Positions 20,786 through 31,118 of a DNA stretch of 38,484 nt are shown here, piece by piece. The DNA comes from Acrasis kona. Lineage: Eukaryota; Heterolobosea; Eutetramitea; Acrasida; Acrasidae. The notes under the pieces are model-generated. The model worked only from the letters and a program-made list of their open reading frames with translations, made no database searches and was not told where the DNA came from. The translations under genes were made by a program, and so were the position numbers. Within the stretch, counting starts at the first letter, position 1, and the number at the start of each line of letters is the position of its first letter. Location: contig JAOPGA020001834.1 in assembly GCA_026419775.2 (NCBI GenBank), forward strand, positions 1 to 38,484, written 5' to 3'.

Positions 20786-20795
20786 ACATTTATTA
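20781..20795. terminator. Palindromic bidirectional poly(A) signal
   Basis: AATAAA at 20781-20786 serves the RCC1-repeat gene and AATAAA at 20794-20789 (minus) serves the sacsin-like gene. Both overlap the stop codons, which are 7 bases apart. Confidence 0.65.
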
Positions 20796-23700
20796 ATCAC
20801 AATCAATATATTCCCTAATCAAGCTCTGTATCATATAATTCGGCACCATCACCCTACTGCTCAACTTTTCCCTAGTAATTGGACTCGTGTTATGATCCAC
20901 TAACCACTTCAATATGGCCTCCTTCTCATAAGTATTGCCATCGCTCAATATCACTGGTTCAGTAAATATTTCTTGAGTAATGGGACATATCAACATGTTA
21001 GACAGCACGTCGTGCAGCACCTTTTGATTATCGGTTGCAATGGGCGCTGCATGATTCAACAACTCTTGTTCAGCCTTTTCGTCCTGCTGTGGAGCGAGCG
21101 TCATGAATTTTCTAACATGATCCACGTGAATGGTGATGAACGATTGATTGCTCTTCTCGATCACATACTCACCGTTATCCAATTTCTTATGGATCCTACC
21201 ATACCTCATCACCACTTGTTGAGAAATGGTATTCACGTCCAAATAAGCAATCAATTCGCCAATGGATAGTTTGGTGACGTTGGGCGTGCACGCCACAAAG
21301 TGAGACAAATCTTGTTCCAACACTCTCTCGCCGATTCTACGGTTCAAATTGGTGGCACCGCCCGATACATCCGTCACGTGGAAATCGTCCAATATGCGAT
21401 CCATATTATCGTGCGTCACGTCACATTTCAACATGAGCGCAATGATGGTGGTGGTGTCGTGCATCATGTTGCCCAAGTGTTGATTGATGCTCCTTGCAAC
21501 CACCACGTAGGGATCCAAATAATTGGGCAATCTCTTCGAAACATAGATGCGCAATGCATCAGCATCCACCACGCACATGGTGCCGCTCTCTACGATGGCA
21601 GATCCATCGGTACCTCTGAGCGTGACATCTCTCTCGTCTCTCGAATCAATATACACGCACTGTATCTGATCCACTTGACAACAAGTAAACGAAGATAATT
21701 CGCTGATGCGTTCGAACGGAATCACGCCATCTGCTGCTCCGCACGAATGTCTAGCCAATCGAATCAACGCCGGAACAAAGTGTGTTCCTCGTAGATTATC
21801 GGTGATGCGAAGCGTTTGTGGAGTGTGCTGCTGCATGGATGAAGATGATTGATTCATGGTGATCAATCTCTCCCTTACCACAGCGCTCAACGTTCTCAAT
21901 TCCAACTTGCTCGACAAATCCACCAAATCAGGGTGTAACAGGTCCAATCGATTCACATTGATTCTCGATCGTAAGAAGGGCGCATCGTCGATCAACACGC
22001 TGCGATGTGGACACAAACATCCACGATCGCTCACCAAGAAACTACCCACCAGCGAATGAGAATCATCGCACAGCAATCGAATCAATCGAATGCACAAATC
22101 AATTTCGCTAATGCTCATGGCATCGCTCTTGCACCTCACCCTGAATTGTTTCAAAACGTGATAACAAAAATCGCTGCTTGGTTTATCCTTGACTCCCCAT
22201 GATTCGAATAATTTTACAAATTCAAAATAATGATCAGGTACTTTATAAACGTAGGGTGCGTAATGACAATCCATCTTCCAGAACAACGTGGACGCATATA
22301 AAAAGTAACCATTCACATAAATCAATTGGTGTTGATTGGTGTTGATGGGTGGTAACGTTGATTTCGATTGTTTGTGTAGGTATTGATAAATGTGGTTGCA
22401 GATGGACTGCACCCTCTCTGTTCCATGGTTCAATACTTGCAAATCGAAATGATTCATTTTGGAAATGTTGATCAAATGGTCCATGACCCAACTTGTTTTG
22501 GGCGTAATGTGTTGATTGATTCGATGAACGATGGCATCGATGGCTTGTTCATAAATGGGATCATAGACGCATGTGGAGGTGAACGTGATTTCGACGTATT
22601 GGATATTGACGCAGTTGGATATGCTCTGTAAGCAGTTATCCTGCGCATCATTCACGTGCTTATTGTTCATGTTGTGCAGGTACAGGGCGTCATCGAGCGG
22701 CATGATGGGTATGATCTTCATGTTGGATACTTGCTTCAGGAAGGTAACGTTATCGAATACCAAACTATTGGTTTTTGAATCGTATAGTTGATCCAATAAT
22801 ACGGTAGCCTTGTATCTTGCAATGTTGGCATCCTTGTCGCGTATGGTATTGCCGTATTCGAGTATAAACTCTGTGGTTACTTTTGATATCAATCCCAAAT
22901 CATTCTTCAACCACATCAACCACTCTGGTGTATTGTAGGGATGTCGTGGGAATTGATTGGCGTCGTCTTGAAGGAATAGTTTGAAACATTCGTTGGATGG
23001 ATCGTAGCATTGACTGGGCGTCTTGTTGTTCAAGAATTTCAATTCCTTAATCTTTTGTTGCAGAGCGCTGCGTAGGTTGGGTTGGTTCATGATGTGATTC
23101 AGGTGCAAGAATTGTTCTTGATCGCTCAATTCATGGAATGATTTGTCGTGGAGTATAAAGTCCTTGTACAGTAACAAATCCTTCGCCTTCTTGACGCCCA
23201 TGGCCATGTACAACATTTTATCGTTTCTATTCTTCTTTTTTAACATTTTGATGCCAGTGGGATAATGTGGTAGTGCGTTCTTTTTGCTCTCCATGTAGAT
23301 TCGATGCTTGTGTAAGTGACGATGGATGCTGTCGAACGAATCGTTGGTCAATTGGAACAGCGGCAGGTGAGATAACCACTCCAATTCTTCTTTGCTCATG
23401 TTGCGCGGATTAAAGAAATCAACGAGCGATGATTTTTGTTGAGGGGTCAGCGTTTGGAATCGATCCATTTGTACCTTGTGCAGGCTGTTGATTAATGAAT
23501 TATCGTCCAATGCGCTGGTCATGTGCTTGATGGTTTTGAATTGATTGCTGAACGTGATGAGTACGATGGGTACTTGCAACAGGGTGAGCGTTTCGGCGAG
23601 TGCCAGTTGCGATTGATCGACGAGATGGATGGTTTGTTTGCCGCTGCTGATTCGATACAATCGACGATCCATGGTGGGTATCAATGCCAATTGAGAGAAT

Positions 23701-26700
23701 AACTCTTGATCGTCCGAGTGAGCGTCCAAGTACTGCCACATGTCCACTAACCATTCGGTAGTGGGCTGCACGGTGCTGTTGGGCGTGTAATTGGTATAGA
23801 TTTGATTATCGTTGCTCAATATCAATCGTTGAGGCATGTGTTGACACAAGAAATCATAAAATAGATTGGGAGTTAATTGAGTAACGCCCAAGCGATTCCA
23901 AAAATAAAAATCATCGTTGGATGGTAACAGCGTGGATATTTTCTTTACGAATTCAATGTCGATGAAATCACCTGCTTTCCATGGAAGTAATTTGAGAATT
24001 AAACTATCCTTATCCGTATAGTATACGGTGGCCTTGTCGGATGACGATCCGTCCATATCGAACCATGACGATGATTGTCTTTTGGATTGACTGCGATTCC
24101 TGGATCTACGTTTATTGTGGTAGTAGCTCTCTGGCAGAGGACTCACGAACGTAACAGTGCCGCTGATCATGGGAATGGGAAAGTGATTGAAGGAATCTGC
24201 TTTTGCTTCTTGATCCTTTCGTAAACAAAAATCCCATATGCGCTCCAGGAATTGTCTTGCCGTTACTTCTTGTGGGGCGATTGTTGTTATTGTATCGTTG
24301 GCATCATCAGCACCATGATTCTCTTGTTGCTTCTTGGCTCGCCTTGCCTTTGCTGCATCATCAGCTGCACGTTCTCTCAATGCTCTTTTATTTTCTTGTT
24401 TGGAGAAGAATTCGCTATAGAATCGTTTCACATTTCTAGGACTAACAAATTCAATCGCTTGTACTTCCATGATGCCCTCGATCACTGGATTGGGCACGAT
24501 CACCAACGGAAATCCATCATGTATCAATAAATCATGTAACAATCCACGTGCTATTCGATCGGGTAATGCATTGGTGTTCTTTTTGGAATCCTTGTTGGAT
24601 TGTCCTTGTGGAGAATCCCAATTCACTCCCTGTACGCCCAGGAATGCATTAGGGAAACTTTGTGAATAAAACATGTGACGAGAGATGAGTTGAGTATAGA
24701 ACGGAGTGAGTAGGGTGGATATGAGCGGATTGCTTCCTATGCGATGCTTTTGTGGCGACATTTCCATGATTCGATAAAAGATGCATTGTTTGAGCGATTT
24801 GCTACGGTCGCTCTCGATTACGGTTCTGCACATGTAGTCCATCAAATTCACCAATGCAGGCACCACGCAGCTCTCCAACACTACTTTATTCCACCTGTGC
24901 CTCACATCTGCATTCTTCTTATCTGCGTGATGACTATTGTTGCTCTCGCTCACGTGCCACAAATCTCTTCGACTGGTTCCCAATTCAAAGAACGAATTAA
25001 TGTGAACCGATAGACCCGTTTCGATGGGCAATGGCAGGAAACTAAATGCACGACCATGCATCAAATTGGGTTGTTGATCGAGCGGATGATTATTGAAGAA
25101 ATCATCCAATTTGACGGCGACGCTTCCGTGAGGTACCAATCGATACTTTCGATCCGATTTCTTCACGTTATCGAGTGCCATATCATAGGCCTCCGTTCCG
25201 CCCACACATCCGCTGATGACCCACGTCTCGCGAACGTGTTCCTTTCCCTTTTGATGAATATCAAATATTAGACGACCCAATCGATTCTGACAAGTGGTCG
25301 ATCCCATGGAGGTGAATACTTCAGCAACACCAGAGAAGAATGACATCCAACTTGATTTTTCGTTCTTCTTCTTCTTTTGCCTATTGTTGATTGGATTGGA
25401 CGATTGCACGGCAGCTTGTTCCAACTGTTCGACGCATTTATTCAAATCTTGTTGCATTTGTCGAATGGGTTCGCTCTTTGTGCTGTGAATATTGAGCAAT
25501 TGATCCATGTGTCCGTGTTGATCTCTCACGTAGACACCTATGCGTCCAACATTCTTCAAAAAGAGCAAACAATCTCTCGCCTCTGCCACAAATGTTTCCA
25601 ACTGGTCCATGACCATTTCATGATTCCAACATTGTTTTGAAATTTCGCTACTTTGTGCCTGTGCTGATGTGCGAAGGGGTAACCTGAATAATGTTCCTTG
25701 GAATGGCTTGCACGCATCCATCACCGAATCACATCCCATCATTCGATATGGTTTCAATTGATCCTTGAAGCTTTCCATGAATCCTTTGTTGCTGTAACGA
25801 TACATTCGACCTGGGTGAGATCGAGTGGCACCAGTCACGAATTTTGCATGAGCATCCAACATGACCATTCGATCAAGGGATATGAAGGACGGTAGATCGG
25901 TGAGATGATACACTGCATTGAAACCAATGGCAAATCGACCAATCTTGCTCATGCTGGACAACTTATTGGGCACACCCAATTGTTGAATGCCCTTGATGTC
26001 GTTGTCGGTGAATATACTATCGTTGTGAATCAACAAGGAAGCACCTTGGAAAGCAGCCAATTCGCTATTGAATAATGTATCAGTGTCATAGGATTGTTGA
26101 TCGTAAATCACGCTAAACGTGGTGGCACCAGCATCTTCTGCATTCTGTAACATTTCTTTAAAAATGGTTGCTTCGGTGGATGGATAATCTTTGAGAATAT
26201 TAGCGATACGAGATGTTAACTTCTCGTGCTGACCGAATGCTTCTCCCATGGAATCATTTCCCTCGTCACCATTGGATTGAACGAGCAGCTCCGAACATGT
26301 CTCTTGTATGTGATTGGTCAGTGATTTGGCACCAAGTGCACGTGCCACTTGATTCGATAATTCTTCATGAACCAACAAGTGACCATATCCATCGTTGGAG
26401 TCCCTCATGCGTTGATACAATTCCTTACTATCCACATAAATCAAGTTACGACTGCTCTCGAATTGATTCTTGACCGATGGAATGTAAATATCAGCATGAC
26501 GTGATAGCTCCTTGGTGTCCTTGTAGATGGTGTGCAGGATCATGATCGATAATTTGATATTTGATTCTTGAACATTGAATGGAGATTTGTGATGCGATTT
26601 GTACAATTCATGTAATACGTTGATCAAATCCAACGTATCGAATTGATCCTTTGGATGTACCTTCTCCAACAAGTGCTCAAAGTGACGCATGGGCAATGGT

Positions 26701-29700
26701 ACGGTATATAGATATGGCGATAGATTTAATGATCGATTGGGCGACGATAGCGCCACTTGATTCAAATGAACGAATCGATCGCCCACCCATACCGATGGGA
26801 ACTTCTCCAACCGTGATTTGATCTGATCGCATGTGGCTGATGTTGGTTGTTGTTTGATGAAATCGTCCAAGAAGGCGTATATCCTAGTGGATATGTGATT
26901 CATCTTGTCGACCACCAAATGAGTTCCACCGCCATTCCATTTGCTAAATTGTTTTTGAATATTATCCAATTGTTTCACCACCAACAATGGATCCAACGGT
27001 GCATCCCATCCTAGCGCCTCTAATAAATACTTGGACTCGATGTTCACGTTACAAATGGGCATGACCGTGGAAATCAAATCTGAATCTCGTTTGAATCTTG
27101 ATGAATTTGCAAACGCGAGCGATTTGTTATCATCCACGCTGATCCATTTGTGTTCGTTCATGACTTGTTTCCACCCTTGTTTGTTCTTGCTGATCATATG
27201 ATCCTTGTGATTAAAGTAATTCAACACGTCGATGGACAATTCGAATTGTTGATTCTTGACGATTTGATTTCTCAAGTGAACGAATTGATCAATGTTTAAT
27301 TCTCTGGTCATACCACACATTTCCAATTGCGATAGAATGTGCTCTTGTGCATACGATCCATCAGGGAACCAACTAGATGGCAAGAATTTCAAATCGTCTT
27401 GTCGAGGATCACAAAGTGATTTGGGACAATGACGCCCATCGCTAGTCGTCACGAACGAAACGTTCGAAATCTTGTTGCAGAATTCATCATCTTGTTTGAT
27501 CAATTGCGGCAATTCATTCAACAATACAATCATGAATCGATCCAAATCATCGCTCGATAATTTCCTATAATGAGGCAGTGCTTTCGAATATAAATTAGAT
27601 TTGGACATGATCGGTATTTGTAATTTATCTTGCAACAAGAATCGACTGCTGGGTTGGAATTGAATGTAATGACTGCCCAATATGAACGAAATGGTCGAAT
27701 CGAAATCTTCGGGTATCAAATAATAATCAGATTCCGCGACGCTCACAAAAGTATTTGCAAATGTTTTATAAATGGGCAACAATTTACAAATCTTGTATAC
27801 GTTTTGATTCAACGTGGGCTGATGAATTTCAGTCAACCATTGGAATAATTCGCTCTTTTGTGTTGCGGATGTATTCTTGTCGATGTGTTGCGTGAACGAA
27901 ATGGAATCTTGACTTTGATGTGATTGGAACAATGAAATGAGGATCGAATCGAAATTCACGTGGTTCAATTTGAATCGGGCGAATCGATCGTCTACGAACT
28001 TTAATCCGCAACGGATCAACGTATTCATGATGCTTGTGGATAATTTGTGGTCAATGTCCATTAGCGGATTGAACGTGATGGGCACTAACGTGTTGCTGGT
28101 GGTCAGCACCATACACACGTCATCAAACAATGATAATTGATCGGATTGTAATGTGGGCAAGTACTCGGTTGATAATCGAATCAACCAATCGACGGTCACG
28201 TTCTTGTCGCTGAATTGAAGTTCGCGATGGGTGCCCAGATATTCACCACATAATTGTGCCATGTGATGCGGCCGTAACAATTGTAAATTAAAGTCATCAC
28301 GTTCGGCAAGCAATTCGAACAAGTTGATGTGATGCGTCCACAATTCATAATCGACGATTCGATGGGGAGCGAATCGATGGATCAATTCACATTCGGTTCG
28401 ATTGTTGGCGAGGTAGATGGTCGATCCATACTCGTTGCTTGGGAATTTGGCGACGAGTCCATGCGATAATTTGAGCAACGGCACGCCAATCAAGAAGGAA
28501 TATCGCTTATCCATGGCTGCATATCCCAATAATAAATGAATGGGTTCGCTGGCATCGCATGTTTCACGCTCATGAAGGTACGCCCTGAGCAACGAAGGAG
28601 TGACTTGGCTCAATGCAATGTTGGCCGTCGAAAATGCTTCGATAATGTGAGCTGGTAATTCGTCCACGATGTGATAATTTCCCTTCGCCAGCAACGCATT
28701 CGTTGCTCTGCACTCTGATTCGAATTCTTGATGATGGGCTGCAATGTAAATGTTGGTGGAGCTCTCCAATGCGCCATTGGTGTCGCGTAATATCTTTTCG
28801 TTGTGCGTGTGTAATTGATGATAACAAGAGTCAACCAAGATTTGCCAATCGCCACCTTGTTGAGGTTTTGGTAATAACGTATAAAATGATGCATCGTGTT
28901 GGATCACATGTCGAAGGTGGCGCAATAGGTGATAATAAGCAACTCCCAATACGTCCTTCTTTAATGCTTCGTTCCAAATGGATCTCATGGCTGCTTCGCC
29001 TTCTAGTCCCTGCGATCCCTTCCATAAATCTCTTCTGTTGCTGGATAGTTCGAAAAAGGAATTGAGATGGACTGGCAATTGAGTGGCGGTCGGCAATGGA
29101 AGGAAACAATAGGCGCGTGAATCTGGAATGGATAAATCGATGGGATCGGTGCGATCGGAATCAAAAGTACACGCCGTGATGGAACCCCATGGCACCATTC
29201 GAACGTCGCTTCTCGTTTTGAACGTGTCGAGTGCTAATTGTCTCGCCTGACCACCGCCCAAACAACACGATACAATGTATTTTTGTGTGCTGACGTGTTG
29301 ATCTAGAGTTTGTTTGACGTCTAGGCTGTAAATGTAATTGGATTCCTGGGTGGATCTAATGTTTGATATCGCATCGGAAAGCAACAAGTTGATTCGTTCT
29401 CTTTTGGTGCGATCGTCTTCTGAGGATGGCGTCACTTGTAATTGATACATTGTCGTTGTTTGAGTGGATGTCTTGTGATACACATTGATGCGCTCGACGT
29501 GCTTCAGACTGAGCACGTCCATGGCTGCCTCTTGTGTAAATGCTTGTAACATGGTCATCACCTCTTCCGCATCATATATCGATGTGGAAATGTTTGACTT
29601 GTCAGGATTTGTTCGTAGTGGGAACCGAAACATGGTTCCTTTGAATGTGGTCGATTTCTTAATGTCACAGCCGAAAATGTCTTGGTATGGCTCAAATTGA

Positions 29701-30218
29701 TCAGGGTACGCCTCATATAGCTTGCCCTCACTTTTTGAAAAGTTGATCTTCATTCCTGGATCATTAATATTTACATGATTTTTTGGGAGAGTGTTGAGAT
29801 GTGGATCAAAGAACACAATGTAGTCTGAAGATACAAAAGTAGGGTTGTCTGTAAGATGGTACACACTATTAAACCCAATTCCAAATCTTCCTGTCTTTTC
29901 AAAATCTTCTTTTTTTCTGGAATTACCAAGCGTCCTTATTGATATGAAATCTCTTTCTTCAAACACGGCATTGTTGTAGCAAATCAAACTTATGCCCTGT
30001 AGTGGTGACATGGTTACATCCATTAATGTCTTGCTAGGAAAAGTTCTCTCATCAAACATGAGAGAAAATTCTGTTGCTCTGGCATCATCAGCATTTTGAA
30101 GGAGCTCTCTAAATATTTGTGTGCCCTTTGGGTAATCTCTGAGAATACTGTTTAAACGATTTGTTAATGGTTCAGTTTGTCCGTAGCTCTCAATAAGCAG
30201 TGCATTGTTCTGATTCAT
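20793..30218 (-). CDS. Sacsin-like protein with two HSP90-like ATPase repeats and a C-terminal U-box
   Basis: A single exon of 3,141 residues. The first sacsin repeat starts at about residue 12 (YGQTEPLTNR), with the ATP-lid Asn in ELLQNADDA (38-46) and TGRFGIGFNSVYHLTD, and ends near the conserved NSFFEL...RRDLW. The second begins at about 1328 (FGQHEKLT, EMLQNAEDA, IGRFAIGFNAVYHLTD) with the same terminal block. The rest is helical and without recognised domains. Residues 3067-3141 form a U-box (ICPITQEIFTEPVILSDGNTYEK...), which recruits ubiquitin-charged E2. Vertebrate sacsin instead has an N-terminal ubiquitin-like domain and C-terminal J-like and HEPN domains. The domains suggest a chaperone-linked ubiquitin ligase for misfolded or filamentous proteins. 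A TATA-like box lies at 30264-30255. Confidence 0.9.
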   Translation of the reverse strand: MNQNNALLIESYGQTEPLTNRLNSILRDYPKGTQIFRELLQNADDARATEFSLMFDERTFPSKTLMDVTMSPLQGISLICYNNAVFEERDFISIRTLGNSRKKEDFEKTGRFGIGFNSVYHLTDNPTFVSSDYIVFFDPHLNTLPKNHVNINDPGMKINFSKSEGKLYEAYPDQFEPYQDIFGCDIKKSTTFKGTMFRFPLRTNPDKSNISTSIYDAEEVMTMLQAFTQEAAMDVLSLKHVERINVYHKTSTQTTTMYQLQVTPSSEDDRTKRERINLLLSDAISNIRSTQESNYIYSLDVKQTLDQHVSTQKYIVSCCLGGGQARQLALDTFKTRSDVRMVPWGSITACTFDSDRTDPIDLSIPDSRAYCFLPLPTATQLPVHLNSFFELSSNRRDLWKGSQGLEGEAAMRSIWNEALKKDVLGVAYYHLLRHLRHVIQHDASFYTLLPKPQQGGDWQILVDSCYHQLHTHNEKILRDTNGALESSTNIYIAAHHQEFESECRATNALLAKGNYHIVDELPAHIIEAFSTANIALSQVTPSLLRAYLHERETCDASEPIHLLLGYAAMDKRYSFLIGVPLLKLSHGLVAKFPSNEYGSTIYLANNRTECELIHRFAPHRIVDYELWTHHINLFELLAERDDFNLQLLRPHHMAQLCGEYLGTHRELQFSDKNVTVDWLIRLSTEYLPTLQSDQLSLFDDVCMVLTTSNTLVPITFNPLMDIDHKLSTSIMNTLIRCGLKFVDDRFARFKLNHVNFDSILISLFQSHQSQDSISFTQHIDKNTSATQKSELFQWLTEIHQPTLNQNVYKICKLLPIYKTFANTFVSVAESDYYLIPEDFDSTISFILGSHYIQFQPSSRFLLQDKLQIPIMSKSNLYSKALPHYRKLSSDDLDRFMIVLLNELPQLIKQDDEFCNKISNVSFVTTSDGRHCPKSLCDPRQDDLKFLPSSWFPDGSYAQEHILSQLEMCGMTRELNIDQFVHLRNQIVKNQQFELSIDVLNYFNHKDHMISKNKQGWKQVMNEHKWISVDDNKSLAFANSSRFKRDSDLISTVMPICNVNIESKYLLEALGWDAPLDPLLVVKQLDNIQKQFSKWNGGGTHLVVDKMNHISTRIYAFLDDFIKQQPTSATCDQIKSRLEKFPSVWVGDRFVHLNQVALSSPNRSLNLSPYLYTVPLPMRHFEHLLEKVHPKDQFDTLDLINVLHELYKSHHKSPFNVQESNIKLSIMILHTIYKDTKELSRHADIYIPSVKNQFESSRNLIYVDSKELYQRMRDSNDGYGHLLVHEELSNQVARALGAKSLTNHIQETCSELLVQSNGDEGNDSMGEAFGQHEKLTSRIANILKDYPSTEATIFKEMLQNAEDAGATTFSVIYDQQSYDTDTLFNSELAAFQGASLLIHNDSIFTDNDIKGIQQLGVPNKLSSMSKIGRFAIGFNAVYHLTDLPSFISLDRMVMLDAHAKFVTGATRSHPGRMYRYSNKGFMESFKDQLKPYRMMGCDSVMDACKPFQGTLFRLPLRTSAQAQSSEISKQCWNHEMVMDQLETFVAEARDCLLFLKNVGRIGVYVRDQHGHMDQLLNIHSTKSEPIRQMQQDLNKCVEQLEQAAVQSSNPINNRQKKKKNEKSSWMSFFSGVAEVFTSMGSTTCQNRLGRLIFDIHQKGKEHVRETWVISGCVGGTEAYDMALDNVKKSDRKYRLVPHGSVAVKLDDFFNNHPLDQQPNLMHGRAFSFLPLPIETGLSVHINSFFELGTSRRDLWHVSESNNSHHADKKNADVRHRWNKVVLESCVVPALVNLMDYMCRTVIESDRSKSLKQCIFYRIMEMSPQKHRIGSNPLISTLLTPFYTQLISRHMFYSQSFPNAFLGVQGVNWDSPQGQSNKDSKKNTNALPDRIARGLLHDLLIHDGFPLVIVPNPVIEGIMEVQAIEFVSPRNVKRFYSEFFSKQENKRALRERAADDAAKARRAKKQQENHGADDANDTITTIAPQEVTARQFLERIWDFCLRKDQEAKADSFNHFPIPMISGTVTFVSPLPESYYHNKRRSRNRSQSKRQSSSWFDMDGSSSDKATVYYTDKDSLILKLLPWKAGDFIDIEFVKKISTLLPSNDDFYFWNRLGVTQLTPNLFYDFLCQHMPQRLILSNDNQIYTNYTPNSTVQPTTEWLVDMWQYLDAHSDDQELFSQLALIPTMDRRLYRISSGKQTIHLVDQSQLALAETLTLLQVPIVLITFSNQFKTIKHMTSALDDNSLINSLHKVQMDRFQTLTPQQKSSLVDFFNPRNMSKEELEWLSHLPLFQLTNDSFDSIHRHLHKHRIYMESKKNALPHYPTGIKMLKKKNRNDKMLYMAMGVKKAKDLLLYKDFILHDKSFHELSDQEQFLHLNHIMNQPNLRSALQQKIKELKFLNNKTPSQCYDPSNECFKLFLQDDANQFPRHPYNTPEWLMWLKNDLGLISKVTTEFILEYGNTIRDKDANIARYKATVLLDQLYDSKTNSLVFDNVTFLKQVSNMKIIPIMPLDDALYLHNMNNKHVNDAQDNCLQSISNCVNIQYVEITFTSTCVYDPIYEQAIDAIVHRINQHITPKTSWVMDHLINISKMNHFDLQVLNHGTERVQSICNHIYQYLHKQSKSTLPPINTNQHQLIYVNGYFLYASTLFWKMDCHYAPYVYKVPDHYFEFVKLFESWGVKDKPSSDFCYHVLKQFRVRCKSDAMSISEIDLCIRLIRLLCDDSHSLVGSFLVSDRGCLCPHRSVLIDDAPFLRSRINVNRLDLLHPDLVDLSSKLELRTLSAVVRERLITMNQSSSSMQQHTPQTLRITDNLRGTHFVPALIRLARHSCGAADGVIPFERISELSSFTCCQVDQIQCVYIDSRDERDVTLRGTDGSAIVESGTMCVVDADALRIYVSKRLPNYLDPYVVVARSINQHLGNMMHDTTTIIALMLKCDVTHDNMDRILDDFHVTDVSGGATNLNRRIGERVLEQDLSHFVACTPNVTKLSIGELIAYLDVNTISQQVVMRYGRIHKKLDNGEYVIEKSNQSFITIHVDHVRKFMTLAPQQDEKAEQELLNHAAPIATDNQKVLHDVLSNMLICPITQEIFTEPVILSDGNTYEKEAILKWLVDHNTSPITREKLSSRVMVPNYMIQSLIREYIDCD

Positions 30219-30254
30219 TTTGCAAATTTGAACTTGAATAGGACGGAACGAACT

Positions 30255-30264
30255 TATTTATATA
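30255..30264 (-). promoter_or_regulatory. TATA box of the sacsin-like gene
   Basis: TATATAAATA on the minus strand, about 46 bases upstream of the ATG. The leader would be very short. Confidence 0.5.
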
Positions 30265-30630
30265 GGGTTGAGTACTAGAGTCTATTAATAGTGTTTTCCT
30301 TTTTGTTTGTCTTCCAGCCTGTCCTCTTTCACACGTGAAACGTGTCAAACTCATGAACCGTTCTTTTCCATTCCATAACACACGTATACGTAGGCACACA
30401 CACGTACCTACCTACACAATCACACACACTATGGCCTTCATAAACAAGATTTTCTGAACAAATCCAGAATCAAGGAAGCCCCGGCTCCCTCCGCTCCCTC
30501 CAGATGGACCTCAACTCCATCCTATATCCCCCAAACACAATGACTTGCACATTGTTTGCCCTCACGGGAGTAGTGCATAGTTTATGTAAAATCCCATATA
30601 AATAAATATTACGTTTATTATCTTTTTCAA
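30265..30630. other. Intergenic region with CA-rich simple sequence
   Basis: No gene seen. A CA/TA-rich low-complexity stretch lies around 30385-30430. A plus-strand TATAAATA at 30597-30604 precedes the SAM-like fragment. Confidence 0.45.
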
Positions 30631-30750
30631 ATGGAGGCGATTGATAGAGAGGTATTGGTTCTCATGTCAGATGAAGACATCGCTGACAAACGTTTGGGAA
30701 TACCTTGGGGCTGCAAAAGAAGTTTAAGGCTCAACTTGAATTCTTGAAAT
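30631..30750 (+). pseudogene. SAM-domain-like fragment with frame breaks
   Basis: From ATG 30631 the reading MEAIDREVLVLMSDEDIADK resembles the middle helices of a SAM domain. After LGIP the frame has to shift twice to continue the domain's last helix (KFKAQLEFLKS, then TGA). A TATAAATA box lies 34 bases before the ATG. SAM-like segments are found in several transposon-borne proteins, so it may belong to the decayed elements beside it. The similarity is short and could be coincidental. Confidence 0.35.
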
Positions 30751-30896
30751 CTTGAAACAGACTTTTTCAACAGATGTTTTAGTAGCGGATGAGTATGAGG
30801 AAGATCTTCCTCTAATCCTCTTGTAAAGGGTGAAGCCAAGGAGGAAACTTAAAAAAAGAATAAGAGGTCACTAAGTAAAGGTACACAAGAAATGCC

Positions 30897-30951
30897 TCAA
30901 AATAAATTCGTTCGTTCATAATCAAAGTACCCGGATGAAAATATAAGACTT
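30897..30951 (-). pseudogene. Stranded 3' end of the Tnp2-like transposase
   Basis: Beyond the hAT insertion, the frame of the interrupted transposase continues for 15 codons after the target duplication to TGA (30897-30899). Joining the two sides at one copy of AAGTCTT keeps the frame. Confidence 0.5.
30945..30951. repeat. Left target-site duplication of the hAT element
   Basis: AAGACTT immediately outside the left terminal repeat, repeated at 33491-33497. With the next base it is a 7-of-8 match, the 8-bp size expected for hAT elements. Confidence 0.75.
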
Positions 30952-30971
30952 GTAGGACTCTATATGGATCG
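30952..30971 (+). repeat. hAT left terminal inverted repeat
   Basis: GTAGGACTCTATATGGATCG, perfectly complementary to 33470-33489. Confidence 0.85.
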
Positions 30972-31118
30972 AGTTGGATCGATTCAGAGTTTTTGTAATA
31001 ATCCGACTCGTATTCGTATCTAAACAACCAATACCCGATCATGATTTGATCCTTTATTTCGAGTTAGAGTTTTGAATAATATTATTGTAAGACGATAATT
31101 AAAAGATTACTAAATTTA

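Noticed and set aside
30219-30400. Heat-shock elements upstream of the sacsin-like gene
   Set aside because: GAA and TTC words occur, but not in the alternating inverted 5-bp spacing that defines a heat-shock element.
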